From: Acidobacteriota bacterium
GTDB taxonomy: Bacteria; Acidobacteriota; Terriglobia; Terriglobales; Acidobacteriaceae
NCBI GenBank assembly: GCA_023410055.1
Contig: JAEYQK010000068.1
Span: 103,853-167,852 of the forward strand
Direction of reading: 5' to 3'
Length of the DNA stretch: 64,000 nt
Shown here: positions 8,426-19,012 of the stretch, one piece after another
Numbering within the stretch: position 1 is the first letter of the stretch
Layout of the letters: each line of letters begins with the position of its first letter
The notes under the pieces: generated by a model
Database searches by the model: none
Told to the model about the DNA's origin: nothing
The model's input: the letters and a program-made list of their open reading frames with translations, nothing else
Position numbers and translations under genes: made by a program

Positions 8426-9772
8426 CTATTCTCCTGCGATGGTCAGGCCGTCGATGCGCAGCGTGGGGCAGGCGACGGAGCTGCGGAATTCGAGGTCGTT
8501 GCCGATCTCGCTGACGTTCATCAGCATGTCCTTGAGGTTGCCGGCGACCGTGATCTCTTCGACCGGGAATGCGAGTTCGCCGTTCGAGATCCACATGCCG
8601 CTGGCGCCGCGCGAGTAGTCTCCGGTGACCAGGTTGACGCCGAAGCCGAGGAACTCGGTAACGTAGAGTCCGTCTTTGACGCCGCCGATGATCTCCTTCG
8701 GCGACTTCGTGCCGGGCTGTAGGAAGAAGTTTCCAGCGCCAATTCCTGGATTGCCGGCCAGTCCGCGCGAGGCGTTGCCGGTGGTCTTGAGATTGAGCTT
8801 CTTGGCCGTGTAGGTGTTGAGCAGGTACGACCGGAGCACGCCGTTCTCGATCACGACCGTGCGCCGCGTCGGGACGCCTTCGCTGTCGAACGGACTGGTG
8901 CCGAACAGGCCAGGCATGGTGCCGTCATCAACGACGTTGATGTTATCGCCGGCGATTTTTTCACCAAGCTTGCCCGCCAGGAAGCTCGCACCACGATATA
9001 TCGAGTCGCCGTTCACGGCGTCGCAGATCTCGCCCAAAAACGAACGCGCCATTTGCGGATCGAGCACGACGGGAACGCGCGTCGTCTTTACTTTCTTTGC
9101 ACCCAAGCGCCGCAGCGTACGTTCGGCGGCGATGCGTCCAACGTCTTCCGGTGACTCGAGTTTGCCCATGCTGCGCGAGACCGAGAACCAGTAGTCGCGC
9201 TGCTTTGCGCCCTGTTCGTCTTCGGCCATCGGCACGGCCGAAACCGAGCAGTACGATCGCTTGTACTCACCGACAAAGCCATTGGAGTTCGCGAGGACTT
9301 TGTGTCCGGTTGCGGCGTCGAACGATCCGCCATCGGAGTTCTTGATGCGCTTATCGACGGCCATCGCGGCCTTTTCGGCACGACGCGCATAGTCGATGCG
9401 CTGCTCGGTCGGCAGCGAGTAAACGTCTTCGTAGAAGAGATCGAGGTCGCCGCCGATTTGTCCCTGCTCTGATGGATCAGGCAATCCCGCAGCGGGATCT
9501 TCCGAAGTCACTTTGCCCAGCGCGAGTGCCGACGAAACCAGTTGCTCGATGCCGTCACGCGAGAAGTCACTGGAGTAAGTGCTGGCCGCGCGCTGTCCAA
9601 AGAACACACGCACGCCGATGGCCTTCGAGCCAGACTCTTTAAGCGTCTCGACCTCGCCAAGTCGAACGACGGTCGAGAACTCATCGCCTTCGGCCACAAC
9701 GGCCTCGGCAGCAGTCGCGCCTCCCTGCATGGCGCGCTTTACGACGGAGGATGCAATCTCGCGAAGATCCAT
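8426..9772 (-). CDS. pmbA: PmbA/TldE-type metalloprotease subunit
   Basis: A 448-residue member of the TldD/PmbA (peptidase U62) family. It lacks the HExxxH metal motif of TldD, as expected for the TldE partner, and has the typical GTSPFDSEGVPTRRTVVIENG and late SRGASGMWISNGELAFPVEEITVAGNL segments. TldD and TldE form a heterodimer that degrades unfolded peptides and matures some peptide antibiotics. The start at 9772 (MDLREIASSVVK) is preferred: the frame extends to 9844, but that leader (MISDFRFLISK) is encoded by a simple repeat. tldD lies upstream on the same strand, with ppa in between. Confidence 0.87.
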   Translation of the reverse strand: MDLREIASSVVKRAMQGGATAAEAVVAEGDEFSTVVRLGEVETLKESGSKAIGVRVFFGQRAASTYSSDFSRDGIEQLVSSALALGKVTSEDPAAGLPDPSEQGQIGGDLDLFYEDVYSLPTEQRIDYARRAEKAAMAVDKRIKNSDGGSFDAATGHKVLANSNGFVGEYKRSYCSVSAVPMAEDEQGAKQRDYWFSVSRSMGKLESPEDVGRIAAERTLRRLGAKKVKTTRVPVVLDPQMARSFLGEICDAVNGDSIYRGASFLAGKLGEKIAGDNINVVDDGTMPGLFGTSPFDSEGVPTRRTVVIENGVLRSYLLNTYTAKKLNLKTTGNASRGLAGNPGIGAGNFFLQPGTKSPKEIIGGVKDGLYVTEFLGFGVNLVTGDYSRGASGMWISNGELAFPVEEITVAGNLKDMLMNVSEIGNDLEFRSSVACPTLRIDGLTIAGE

Positions 9773-9784
9773 AAGAACATTTCT

Positions 9785-9850
9785 GATTGTTTCATTTCTG
9801 ATTTCCGATTCCTTTGAAATCAGAAATCGAAAATCAGAAATCACAAATCG
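9785..9850. repeat. AT-rich simple repeat between ppa and pmbA
   Basis: The spacer contains several copies of AAATCAGAAATC-like words in both orientations (TTTCTGATTT and AAATCAGAAA). It resembles the short word repeats seen in other spacers of this window (6380-6450, 50575-50675, 60900-60955). Confidence 0.55.
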
Positions 9851-9855
9851 AGAAT

Positions 9856-10389
9856 CTATCTTCCCCTAAGAGTCTTTAAGTAGCGATCGTGGCTGTCATT
9901 GATGATCGCCCGAGCCTTGTCCACGTCTTTCCAGCCGATCATTTTGGTGCGCTTGCCTTCGAGGTCCTTATATATGGAGAAGAAGTGCGTGATCTCCTTG
10001 AGCAAGTGCGGATACATGTCGGTGTAGTTCCTCATGTGCTCGTGCCGTGGATTGTTCTCGAGCACCGCGAGGATCTTCTCGTCCATCTTGCCCTGATCGG
10101 TCATCTCGAGCACGCCGATCGGCCGCACCTCGACCAGGCATCCAGTGAACGTCGGATCATGCACGATGACCAGCACGTCCAGTGGATCGCCGTCAGCGGC
10201 GAGTGTCGACGGAATAAACCCGTAGTCACCCGGATAATGCACCGGCGAGAACAGCCGCCGGTCAAGCCGGAACACGTGGTTCTTCTTGTCGTATTCGTAC
10301 TTGTTGACGCTGCCCTCGGGAATCTCGATGATAGCGTTGACTAGGTTCGGCGACTCAGCGCCAATTGGTAGATCTAGATAGTTCTCCAT
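9856..10389 (-). CDS. ppa: inorganic pyrophosphatase, family I
   Basis: A 177-residue cytoplasmic enzyme that hydrolyses pyrophosphate to two phosphates and so drives biosynthetic reactions. Family I features are clear: EIPEGSVNKYEYDKK, HYPGDYGFIPSTLAADGDPLDVLV with the metal-binding aspartates, and KDLEGKRTKMIGWKDVDKA near the C-terminus. The length is normal for bacterial hexameric forms. It sits between tldD and pmbA on the same strand with a 9-bp gap to tldD. Confidence 0.96.
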   Translation of the reverse strand: MENYLDLPIGAESPNLVNAIIEIPEGSVNKYEYDKKNHVFRLDRRLFSPVHYPGDYGFIPSTLAADGDPLDVLVIVHDPTFTGCLVEVRPIGVLEMTDQGKMDEKILAVLENNPRHEHMRNYTDMYPHLLKEITHFFSIYKDLEGKRTKMIGWKDVDKARAIINDSHDRYLKTLRGR

Positions 10390-10398
10390 CGTGCTTAA

Positions 10399-11832
<1,434 letters not shown>

Positions 11833-11993
11833 AGAAAGCCCAAAGCCGATTGGATGCCCGGCAGCCCTGAATAGGAGCAGGGGCCGAATAGGGATTATTT
11901 CACAGCTACGCGGGGGGACGGGCGCTTGTTACAAATTCAGAACAAAACACCGCCGTCCTGAAATAAGTGTTGAAAATCGCTGAAACTGTGTCC

Positions 11994-13541
11994 ATGAACG
12001 CCGACCAGCTAACGCGTACGCTACAGGACTATCTCGCCCAATCCAGCCATGCCGTGGTGCTCGAAGACGGCGGGCTCGCTTTTGATTTCGAGAACGCCAG
12101 GTACTCGGTGTCGGGTGGCGACTCGAAGTGTGTCCTGCACCTCTGGTCGGAGGAGCGGAACAGTGTGCGCCGCGTTCTCGATGCCGAAATGAGAAAGGAC
12201 GCGCTCGTCCTGACGGTCCAGAAGTTCGGGCAGGCTCGGCCGGCGAAACTCGAGATATGCCGCGAACGTGACCGGCGTACGACATCGGCCAAGAAAGTTG
12301 CGCGTGCCGCCTACCAGCAGAAGCTCAAGCGCATTCTGCAACGCGAAATGCCGGGGTGGAAGCTGGAGCGGATCACGACCGACATGGACCTCGGGCGCAG
12401 CTTCGGTCCGATCTACACAAGGGCCCTCATACGGCGTGGACAGTCGGGATTTGCCGTTCTTGGCCTGAACGAACAAGAGTTGCAGGCATCTGTCGATGGC
12501 GCGCTGACGATCGGAGTTCTCTGGTTCCATCACCTTCGCGAACAACAGGCGCCGAAATGTCACGTGGAGGGGCTCAAGTTGTTTCTGCCGCGTGGGCGGA
12601 CTGCTATTGTGCGTGAGCGCATGGCGCACTTGAATCACTCGGCAGCGAAATGGCAGCTGTTCTCGCTGGAGGAGAGCACCGAGACTGTCGAGGAACTGGA
12701 CAGCGCGGACCGCGGCAATATCGACACCCGGCTGGTGCATTGCCCCGGCCAGGATACGACGCGCTCGCGCTTTGCGGAGTCGATCATGCGCGTGTTGAAG
12801 TTCGTGCCGGAGACCGAGGCGGTCGTAGTATCGGCGGCAGAAATGTCGTTCAGGCTGCACGGACTGGAGTTCGCGCGAGCACGGATCGGCGCCGCGGCAG
12901 GGGAGTTTTCGTTCCACAACGCCGAGCGCGTGACGTTTGGCACCGGTCCAAATGAGACCGAACTCAACCACGACACAGAAGCCCAGTTTGGCGAGCTGAT
13001 GCAACGACTGCGCAAGTTTCGCTCCCCATACGCGCAAAAGGGCAATCCGCTCTGGCGGATGGTACCGGAGCGATGGCTGGAGTCGCTGGTCGTGCGCGAT
13101 GTCAGCAGGCTCGACGAACGGCTTGATCCCGGGTGCGTCTACTCGCAGGTTCCGGCGTTCGCGGCGGCTGATCGCGGCATGATCGACGTGCTCACCTCAA
13201 CGCGCGAGGGACGTCTCGCCGTCATCGAACTCAAGGCCGATGAGGACATTCACCTGCCCATGCAGGGCATCGACTATTGGGCGCGAGTCGCGTGGCATCA
13301 CGATCGCGGCGAGTTTCAACGCTACGGCTATTTCCGGGGGCGCGAGCTCTCGGAGGAGTCGCCGATGCTGATGCTAGTTGCGCCCGTGCTCAGGATGCAT
13401 CCGACCACGGACACGCTGTTCAAGTACATCAGTCCTAAGATTGATCTGTCGCTCGTCGGATTGGATGAGCGTTGGAGGGAGGGCGTGAAGGTAGTGTTCA
13501 GGAAGAGGCGCCGAGCTTACCCGCGGATTTGCACGGATTAA
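11994..13541 (+). CDS. uncharacterised protein with C-terminal PD-(D/E)XK-like motif
   Basis: About 515 residues, not recognised as a named family. The C-terminal region shows the pattern of a PD-(D/E)XK nuclease: an aspartate in GMIDVL (codon at 13185), then VIELK with Glu (13227) and Lys (13233), followed by MQGIDYW, a Q-x3-Y-like element as in RecB-type nucleases. The first 350 residues are predicted soluble with no recognised motif. The start at 11994 is chosen over 11967 but neither has a clear ribosome site. The last codons (PRICTD) overlap a dispersed repeat that continues past the stop. No phage or restriction genes are adjacent. Confidence 0.6.
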   Translation: MNADQLTRTLQDYLAQSSHAVVLEDGGLAFDFENARYSVSGGDSKCVLHLWSEERNSVRRVLDAEMRKDALVLTVQKFGQARPAKLEICRERDRRTTSAKKVARAAYQQKLKRILQREMPGWKLERITTDMDLGRSFGPIYTRALIRRGQSGFAVLGLNEQELQASVDGALTIGVLWFHHLREQQAPKCHVEGLKLFLPRGRTAIVRERMAHLNHSAAKWQLFSLEESTETVEELDSADRGNIDTRLVHCPGQDTTRSRFAESIMRVLKFVPETEAVVVSAAEMSFRLHGLEFARARIGAAAGEFSFHNAERVTFGTGPNETELNHDTEAQFGELMQRLRKFRSPYAQKGNPLWRMVPERWLESLVVRDVSRLDERLDPGCVYSQVPAFAAADRGMIDVLTSTREGRLAVIELKADEDIHLPMQGIDYWARVAWHHDRGEFQRYGYFRGRELSEESPMLMLVAPVLRMHPTTDTLFKYISPKIDLSLVGLDERWREGVKVVFRKRRRAYPRICTD

Positions 13542-13556
13542 CACCGATCAGAAGAG

Positions 13557-13580
13557 AAGAACAAAAACGCTTGTTCTTCT
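13557..13580. terminator. hairpin between convergent genes
   Basis: A perfect 9-bp stem GAAGAACAA / TTGTTCTTC with loop AAACGC lies between the nuclease-like gene (+) and the UvrC-like gene (-). There is no long U-run. Partial words of the form CGGATT/ATCCGTGG flank it. Confidence 0.5.
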
Positions 13581-13605
13581 TCAATCCGTGGCGATCCGTG
13601 GCCAC

Positions 13606-14919
13606 TCACACGTTGTAGTTATCCGGATTCAGTACCGCAGCTTTACCTCGGTTGACCCAGTAGTCGCGCGTGGTCTCGTTCAAATCGCCCTGGTACTTCT
13701 CACCGCGGAAGACACGCGAGAGGCCGCGGACGATTCGACGAAGGGGCAGTTCGCCCTTGTCGTCCACGAAGAAGGCTTCGCCAATTTTGCTGGTACGGTA
13801 GTACCAGCGCTTCAGGTAAGCGAGTTGTTCCATGGTTGCCTGCGCGGAGCCGGGTTCCAATGGCGGAACAGCGGCGAGGGCTTCTGTTAAGCGGGCCTCC
13901 ATCGACAGCGGACGTCCTTTGCTCGTGTAGGGACGGGGCTGTGCCCCGTCCTTGTGGGCAGTATCGGGAACTACTGGACGGGGCACAGCCCCGTCCCTGC
14001 ACTCCGGTGAAAGCGCCTCCGCTGGATTCTCCTGCACCTTGAAGTGAATAGGGCCGTTCAGGCGTCCGGCTTCAACGCGGAATAGCGCGACCGAATCTCG
14101 TTCGGCTGAGGGCTGGATAACGATTCCGTTCAGGCGATCGATGCGGGTCACAATTTCAGGAACTTGCGAGAGCACCGGTGCGAGCTTCTCAAGTCGAGCA
14201 TGAATCGTCGCGGCCTTCTCAAAATCGAGGGCGGCGCTGGCTTCGTCGCGTTGGTGTTCGAGTTGCCGTTTGAGCGACTGGCCGCAGGAATCGAAGTAAG
14301 CCTGCACGCGCTCGGCTTCGTGCCGGTACTCGTCATCGGTGCAGCCCTTGAAACAAGGTGCCAGGCACATCTTCATCTCCGAGTACATGCAGCCGGGGAA
14401 GACCGGGTCGGGACGAAGATCATCGGTGCAGCGGCGCAACAGGAAAAAATCGAGCGAATCGTTGGCAAACTTCTCGGCGGCGGCGCGCGTCGGGAACGGG
14501 CCATAGTAGAGCGACCGGCCGCGTAGCGTTGTAATACGTGCCGTAACAGAAACGCGCGGATATTCGTTTTCAAGGATGAAGCGGATCAGCGGCGCAGGCC
14601 GCAGGCGCAGGCGACTTGCGTAGGTCTTGGGGAATTCCGCAAGCAGGATCTTATACAGCAGAAAGCCCGATTCGAAATCGCCAGCCGTAGGCGAGTACTC
14701 GATCGAGGCCACGCGCTCGCGCAGGTTCAGCCGCTTCGTACGCTCTTCAGGCTTCGATAGCAACCTGATCAGCCGTCGGCGAAAGTTAGCGGTCTTGCTT
14801 ACGTAGGGCTCGCTTGCGACATCGTGTCCGCGCAGAACGAACACGGCGGGAGTAGCTGGGACCGAGTCGAATATCTGCTCATCGCGCGCGGGATCGAAAC
14901 TAATGCTGTGGGCGAGCAC
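13606..14919 (-). CDS. UvrC-like protein with GIY-YIG-type N-terminus
   Basis: A 437-residue protein related to the N-terminal part of excinuclease subunit UvrC. It has a divergent GIY-YIG-like region (PAVFVLRG...EPYVSKTANFRRRL), the linker YYGPFPTRAAAEKFANDSLDFF, the cysteine cluster KMCLAPCFKGC and a UVR-like segment ALDFEKAATIHARLEKL. The C-terminal RNase H-like endonuclease domain and HhH motifs of full UvrC are absent. Its job may be Cho-like incision or something else. About residues 307-330 are encoded by a pair of REP palindromes (13931-13996) inserted in frame. Confidence 0.75.
   Translation of the reverse strand: MLAHSISFDPARDEQIFDSVPATPAVFVLRGHDVASEPYVSKTANFRRRLIRLLSKPEERTKRLNLRERVASIEYSPTAGDFESGFLLYKILLAEFPKTYASRLRLRPAPLIRFILENEYPRVSVTARITTLRGRSLYYGPFPTRAAAEKFANDSLDFFLLRRCTDDLRPDPVFPGCMYSEMKMCLAPCFKGCTDDEYRHEAERVQAYFDSCGQSLKRQLEHQRDEASAALDFEKAATIHARLEKLAPVLSQVPEIVTRIDRLNGIVIQPSAERDSVALFRVEAGRLNGPIHFKVQENPAEALSPECRDGAVPRPVVPDTAHKDGAQPRPYTSKGRPLSMEARLTEALAAVPPLEPGSAQATMEQLAYLKRWYYRTSKIGEAFFVDDKGELPLRRIVRGLSRVFRGEKYQGDLNETTRDYWVNRGKAAVLNPDNYNV
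13931..13996. repeat. inverted REP pair inside a coding region
   Basis: Two 21-bp palindromes with arms GGACGGGGC / GCCCCGTCC, centre TGT at 13931-13951 and ACA at 13976-13996, lie in opposite orientation 24 bp apart. They are read through in frame by the UvrC-like gene, giving a proline/arginine-rich stretch (DGAVPRP, DGAQPRP). The third copy is at 8396-8416. Confidence 0.8.
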
Positions 14920-15018
14920 GAAGCCATTCTAACCCGTACACAGGCCCCGCGCTCCACACGTCCGGTCACCGCAAATGAAGAAGTCTTCTGCGCGGAAGGC
15001 TTCAATGGTAGGTCGTTC

Positions 15019-15765
15019 TCAGCCCAAGTTGAAGTTGACGTTAATTAGAGTCTGCACTTCGACAGGCTGCCCGTTCAGATAGTAGGGCTTGTATCGCCAT
15101 TGCTTAACGGCCTCTACCGCGGACTGCGCAAGCTGTGCCGGTCCACTAACGACTTGTACGTTATTGATCTTCCCGTCCTTGCCGATTACAGCCTGCAATA
15201 CGACACTACCCTGAATGTGAGCCTCACGCGCGACCAGTGGATATTGTGGCACGACTTTGTGCACGAGTAGACCCTGGGCAACACCTTGTGAAACATTGAC
15301 CCGCTTGGGGGCCGCAATTGTAGGCGCCGCTTGCGGCATCGATCCAAGCACCCCGCCCACAACTCCGCCTAGCTGTCCACCGGCGACCCCGCCTGCAACT
15401 CCTCCAGGGACTCCGCCCACTGACGGGGGCGGTGGTGTTTCCGCCTGTGCCACAACAACCTTGTCCGGTATCTTCGACGGAACCCTGATCTGATCCGGTT
15501 CCAGCGGCTTGACTACCTTCTCCACCGGGGTGGAGGCGGTCGTGGCCGATGAAGCTGCCGGAGGTGGAGGCGGCGGGGGTGGAGGTGGCGGTGCAGCAAG
15601 CCGCGTCATCAGTTGGGGCGCCGGTATAGCTTGCGTAACAAACAACGGAATCAGAACCAGCGCACCGATCACGGCAGCCTGCATAACAAAGGACAGTATG
15701 GTAGCCGCTCCACGCCGTCCGCCCCTGCGCACCCTCCACGACTCAATCATGCTGTCTTCAAACAT
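15019..15765 (-). CDS. TonB-family energy transducer-like protein
   Basis: A 248-residue protein starting MFEDSMIESW. One membrane segment (about residues 21-45) is followed by a proline run, a glycine-rich GGVPGGVAGGVAGG linker and a C-terminal TonB domain with VPQYPLVAREAHIQGSVVLQAVI and KQWRYKPYYLNGQPVEVQT. It would couple inner-membrane proton motive force to outer-membrane receptors. It lies alone, without exbB/exbD. A paralogue with the same MFEDS start and same layout heads the ExbBD operon at 53858-54613. Confidence 0.85.
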   Translation of the reverse strand: MFEDSMIESWRVRRGGRRGAATILSFVMQAAVIGALVLIPLFVTQAIPAPQLMTRLAAPPPPPPPPPPPAASSATTASTPVEKVVKPLEPDQIRVPSKIPDKVVVAQAETPPPPSVGGVPGGVAGGVAGGQLGGVVGGVLGSMPQAAPTIAAPKRVNVSQGVAQGLLVHKVVPQYPLVAREAHIQGSVVLQAVIGKDGKINNVQVVSGPAQLAQSAVEAVKQWRYKPYYLNGQPVEVQTLINVNFNLG

Positions 15766-15942
15766 TGGATTTCTCCTGGACGAGTGGCCGTTCTTAGGAA
15801 ATGGGCCGCCCTCGCAGTCATACACGGGCTGCCTTCTCCCCACGCTTCAAACAATGGTTCTAAGTTAGATTCAGCGATCAGAGTGCAGGAACGTTTGCTA
15901 CTCGAAAAACGAGGGCTGTCCCGCTGAAGCATGCAACCTTAT

Positions 15943-16593
15943 ATGATTAAGCTGATGAGATACTTGCTTGCCGCATTCATACTCACGATCACCACAGCGG
16001 CTTACGGCCAAACTGCTCCGGTGCCGCCGGGGAGACCCAGTACTGTTTCGAAGCCCACGCGGAAGGGAACTCCGGCTCGTCCGGATGAGGGTGGCGTTGC
16101 TGGCGGCGTCTACACTGAAAAGTTCTTCAACCTGAGTTGCACGATTCCTCAAGGATGGCTCGTGAAGACGGCCGCCATGCGGGAAAGTTTGCCCGCAGAC
16201 GAGAATTCGGTGCTGCTGCTCTCGGCGTTCGCGAAGGACGCTCCCGCGCCGCGGGAGGTGAACTCATCGCTGACGATCACGGCCGAGAGTCTGGCTGCGT
16301 ACCCAGAAGTTGAGACAGCCGCTGACTATTTCGATTCTCTTACGGAGCTTGTGAGAAGCAAGGGATTCACCGTGCTCAACGAGCCGGCGGAGATTGAAGT
16401 CGGCGGAATCACATTTGTGCGGGGCGACTTCCAGAAAGATCAAGCGGATGGATCCACGTATCAGGCCACCATGGTCGCGATCCGCAATGGCTATATCCTG
16501 GCGGTGACCGCGATTAGCGGGAAGGACGAAGACCTTACGCCGCTGCTGAACCGCGTGCGTGTGTTCGCCCCGCCAACGCTAAAAAAGCAGTAG
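15943..16593 (+). CDS. secreted protein of unknown function
   Basis: About 216 residues beginning MIKLMRYLLAAFILTITTAAYGQ, a clear signal peptide. The mature part is a single soluble domain with LSCTIPQGWLVKTAAMRES and later GGITFVRGDFQKDQADGSTYQATMVAIRNGYILAVTAIS. The pattern (IP.GW... and a repeated 'ingested user-data' type beta strand) resembles lipoprotein-like domains that many Acidobacteria export, but I cannot name a family. It is divergent from the TonB-like gene and 34 bp upstream of mnmE. Confidence 0.7.
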   Translation: MIKLMRYLLAAFILTITTAAYGQTAPVPPGRPSTVSKPTRKGTPARPDEGGVAGGVYTEKFFNLSCTIPQGWLVKTAAMRESLPADENSVLLLSAFAKDAPAPREVNSSLTITAESLAAYPEVETAADYFDSLTELVRSKGFTVLNEPAEIEVGGITFVRGDFQKDQADGSTYQATMVAIRNGYILAVTAISGKDEDLTPLLNRVRVFAPPTLKKQ

Positions 16594-16627
16594 AAACGAT
16601 TCGTGTTGATGGGCCTTCAGAATTCTC

Positions 16628-18016
16628 GTGAATCTTGATGACACTATCGTTGCTATCGCAACCCCGCTAGGACGCGGCGGCATAGGCATTGTGCGCCTTG
16701 CTGGACCCAAAGCAAGGGCAATCGCAGCAACAATGCTCCGTTCAACGACCGGTCGTGCGTTGCAGTCCAGCGATTTCGAACACGCGCACGCACGTTTTGC
16801 CGAACTGGTTGATTGCAGCGATCGCAATTCTCCGACGCGGATCGACGAGGTCGTGGTCACCTATTTCGAGAAGCCGCGCTCTTACACAACTGACGACATT
16901 GTCGAGCTCTCGGCTCACGGATCGCCTGTTGTTTTGAGACAGATGATTGAGTGGGCATTGGCACGGGGAGCGCGCTTGGCTGAACCGGGCGAATTCACAA
17001 TGCGCGCCTTCCTCAACGGACGCATCGATTTGACTCAAGCCGAAGCGGTCCGGGACTTGATCGACTCACAGACTCTGTACCAGGCGAAGGTTGCTGCGCA
17101 ACAGCTTGAAGGCGCCCTTTCGCATCGCGTTCAGCCGATTAAGCAGAAGTTGGTTGAACTGATCGCGCTGATGGAAGCCGGGATCGACTTCGCCGAAGAC
17201 GACGTCCCGGTTGCATCGTCGAGGCAGTTGCTGGAGCGAGTCGCTGAGGTCCGTACGCCCTTGCGGCAACTGCGCGAGTCCTTCGCTTACGGAAAGCTGG
17301 TGCACGAAGGTCTGACTCTCGCCATCGTTGGCCGCCCGAATGTCGGCAAATCCTCGTTGTTCAATTGTCTGGTCGAGCGCGAGCGGGCCATCGTCACCGC
17401 GACCCCAGGCACGACACGTGATCTCGTAACGGAGACTGTTGCGATCGAAGGCATCCCCGTTCATCTCATCGACACCGCCGGTATTCGCAAGGCCCTCGAC
17501 GAAGCCGAAAGCATCGGCATCCGCAAAAGCATGGAGGCTTTGGCCGACGCCGATCTCGTTCTGGTAGTGCTCGACGCTTCCCGCTCGACCACGAGCGAAG
17601 ATCGAGAACTCCTCGCGCTGGTTGAACAACGCAAGGCGATGATTGTCGTAAACAAGGTAGATTCGCTCAGCGCTGATTTCGCAATACCAAGGACCGAGTT
17701 GCCCAGCGTAAACACATCAGCCGTCACCGGCGATGGCATTCTCGACCTCCGGCGCGAGATCATGCGTCACATCGGCGCCGAGAGTGGTGGACAGCAGGAA
17801 AGCGGATTCCTTACCAACGCACGTCACCAACAACTCGTTGAGGATTCGCTCGCTGCACTGAGCCGCTCGGAACAGAGCATCAAGAGCAACATGCCTCACG
17901 AGATGATCCTCCTGGATCTTTACTCCGCCTTGCGCTCACTCGACGAAATCACCGGCGCAACCACCAGCGACGATGTCCTGAACCTTATCTTCGGCTCGTT
18001 CTGCATCGGCAAATAA
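16628..18016 (+). CDS. mnmE: tRNA uridine-5-carboxymethylaminomethyl GTPase MnmE
   Basis: A 462-residue GTPase that, with MnmG, modifies the wobble uridine of several tRNAs. The N-terminal tetrahydrofolate-binding domain begins DTIVAIATPLGRGGIGIVRLAG. The G domain has GRPNVGKSSLFN (from about residue 235), the switch TPGTTRD, DTAGIR and NKVD. The C-terminus ends in the family's FCIGK, which carries the conserved cysteine. Translation most likely starts at the GTG at 16628, which gives the normal family N-terminus. Confidence 0.96.
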   Translation: MNLDDTIVAIATPLGRGGIGIVRLAGPKARAIAATMLRSTTGRALQSSDFEHAHARFAELVDCSDRNSPTRIDEVVVTYFEKPRSYTTDDIVELSAHGSPVVLRQMIEWALARGARLAEPGEFTMRAFLNGRIDLTQAEAVRDLIDSQTLYQAKVAAQQLEGALSHRVQPIKQKLVELIALMEAGIDFAEDDVPVASSRQLLERVAEVRTPLRQLRESFAYGKLVHEGLTLAIVGRPNVGKSSLFNCLVERERAIVTATPGTTRDLVTETVAIEGIPVHLIDTAGIRKALDEAESIGIRKSMEALADADLVLVVLDASRSTTSEDRELLALVEQRKAMIVVNKVDSLSADFAIPRTELPSVNTSAVTGDGILDLRREIMRHIGAESGGQQESGFLTNARHQQLVEDSLAALSRSEQSIKSNMPHEMILLDLYSALRSLDEITGATTSDDVLNLIFGSFCIGK

Positions 18017-18142
18017 TTCCACTTCCGCCGACGGTTGCTTTGAAAACAGCACTGAACTCGCGTAACCTCGAAATGTACTTGTACCTTGTGCACAATTGCA
18101 CAATGGCACGATTCCAGTAGAAAGAGATCCAAAAGGGCAGCG

Positions 18143-19012
18143 ATGAAGACGGCCATGAAGTTAAGGGGATGGGCGGTGATGTGCTGCATCGTGTTGGCGT
18201 TCTCGCTCGTGATGCACGCCAACGATGGAGCCAAGCATCCGTTCTTTTTCTTTGTGATAACAGACGTGCAGCTTGGCATGTTCGAGCATGATCAGGATCT
18301 GACCAGGGAGTCCAACAACCTGGAGCAGCTTGTCGCGGCTGCGAACCGATTGCATCCGGCCTTCATCGTCAATTGCGGCGACATCGTCAACAAGGCAGGG
18401 AATTCAGACCAGATTCAACGTTACAAGGCCATCATGGCGAAGCTTGACCCGAAGATACCGGTCTACAACGTACCGGGCAATCATGACGTAAAGAATCAAC
18501 CGACTCCCGAGTCGATCGCGGCATATCGTCGAACATTTGGGCGAGACTACTACACTTTCGAGTATCAGGGGTTTGTGGGCATTGTGCTGGACACATCCCT
18601 AATAATGGACTCAGCGCTGGTGCCGCGCGAGGCAGAGGAACAGTCGAAGTGGTTGGAGAAGGCGCTCGCCGACGCCCGGAAACGGACCGGGGGCGAGGTC
18701 GTTGTTTTCCAGCACACACCCTGGTTTTTGAAGGAAGCCGATGAGGACGACAATTACTCCAACATGCCAAAGTCATTGCGTGGACAGTATCTTGAGCAGC
18801 TGAACAAGGCGCACGTCCGTACTGTCTTTGCCGGTCATCTTCACGACAATTCTCTGGGTAGCGCGAAGGGAATCGAAATGCGGACGGTGGGGCCGCTCGG
18901 AAAGCCACTTGGCAAGGCGCAGTCCGGCTTTGGCGTTGTTGTGGTCGAGGGAGAGAACCTCAAGTTCACCTACTTCCCCATCAGCGCGCCTCCGGCGGAA
19001 CCGCCCATGTGA
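18143..19012 (+). CDS. secreted calcineurin-like metallophosphoesterase
   Basis: About 289 residues starting MKTAMKLRG, with a signal peptide ending near MHANDGA. Metallophosphoesterase motifs are visible: ITDVQLG in the first metal site, NCGDIVN, VPGNHDV, HTPWF and a final FAGHLHDN. Such enzymes hydrolyse phosphomonoesters or diesters. It is the first gene of a run that includes a TonB-dependent receptor, mannosidases and two more phosphoesterases, so action on a phosphorylated glycan is a reasonable inference. The frame extends upstream to 18086, but the signal peptide supports the later start. Confidence 0.82.
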   Translation: MKTAMKLRGWAVMCCIVLAFSLVMHANDGAKHPFFFFVITDVQLGMFEHDQDLTRESNNLEQLVAAANRLHPAFIVNCGDIVNKAGNSDQIQRYKAIMAKLDPKIPVYNVPGNHDVKNQPTPESIAAYRRTFGRDYYTFEYQGFVGIVLDTSLIMDSALVPREAEEQSKWLEKALADARKRTGGEVVVFQHTPWFLKEADEDDNYSNMPKSLRGQYLEQLNKAHVRTVFAGHLHDNSLGSAKGIEMRTVGPLGKPLGKAQSGFGVVVVEGENLKFTYFPISAPPAEPPM

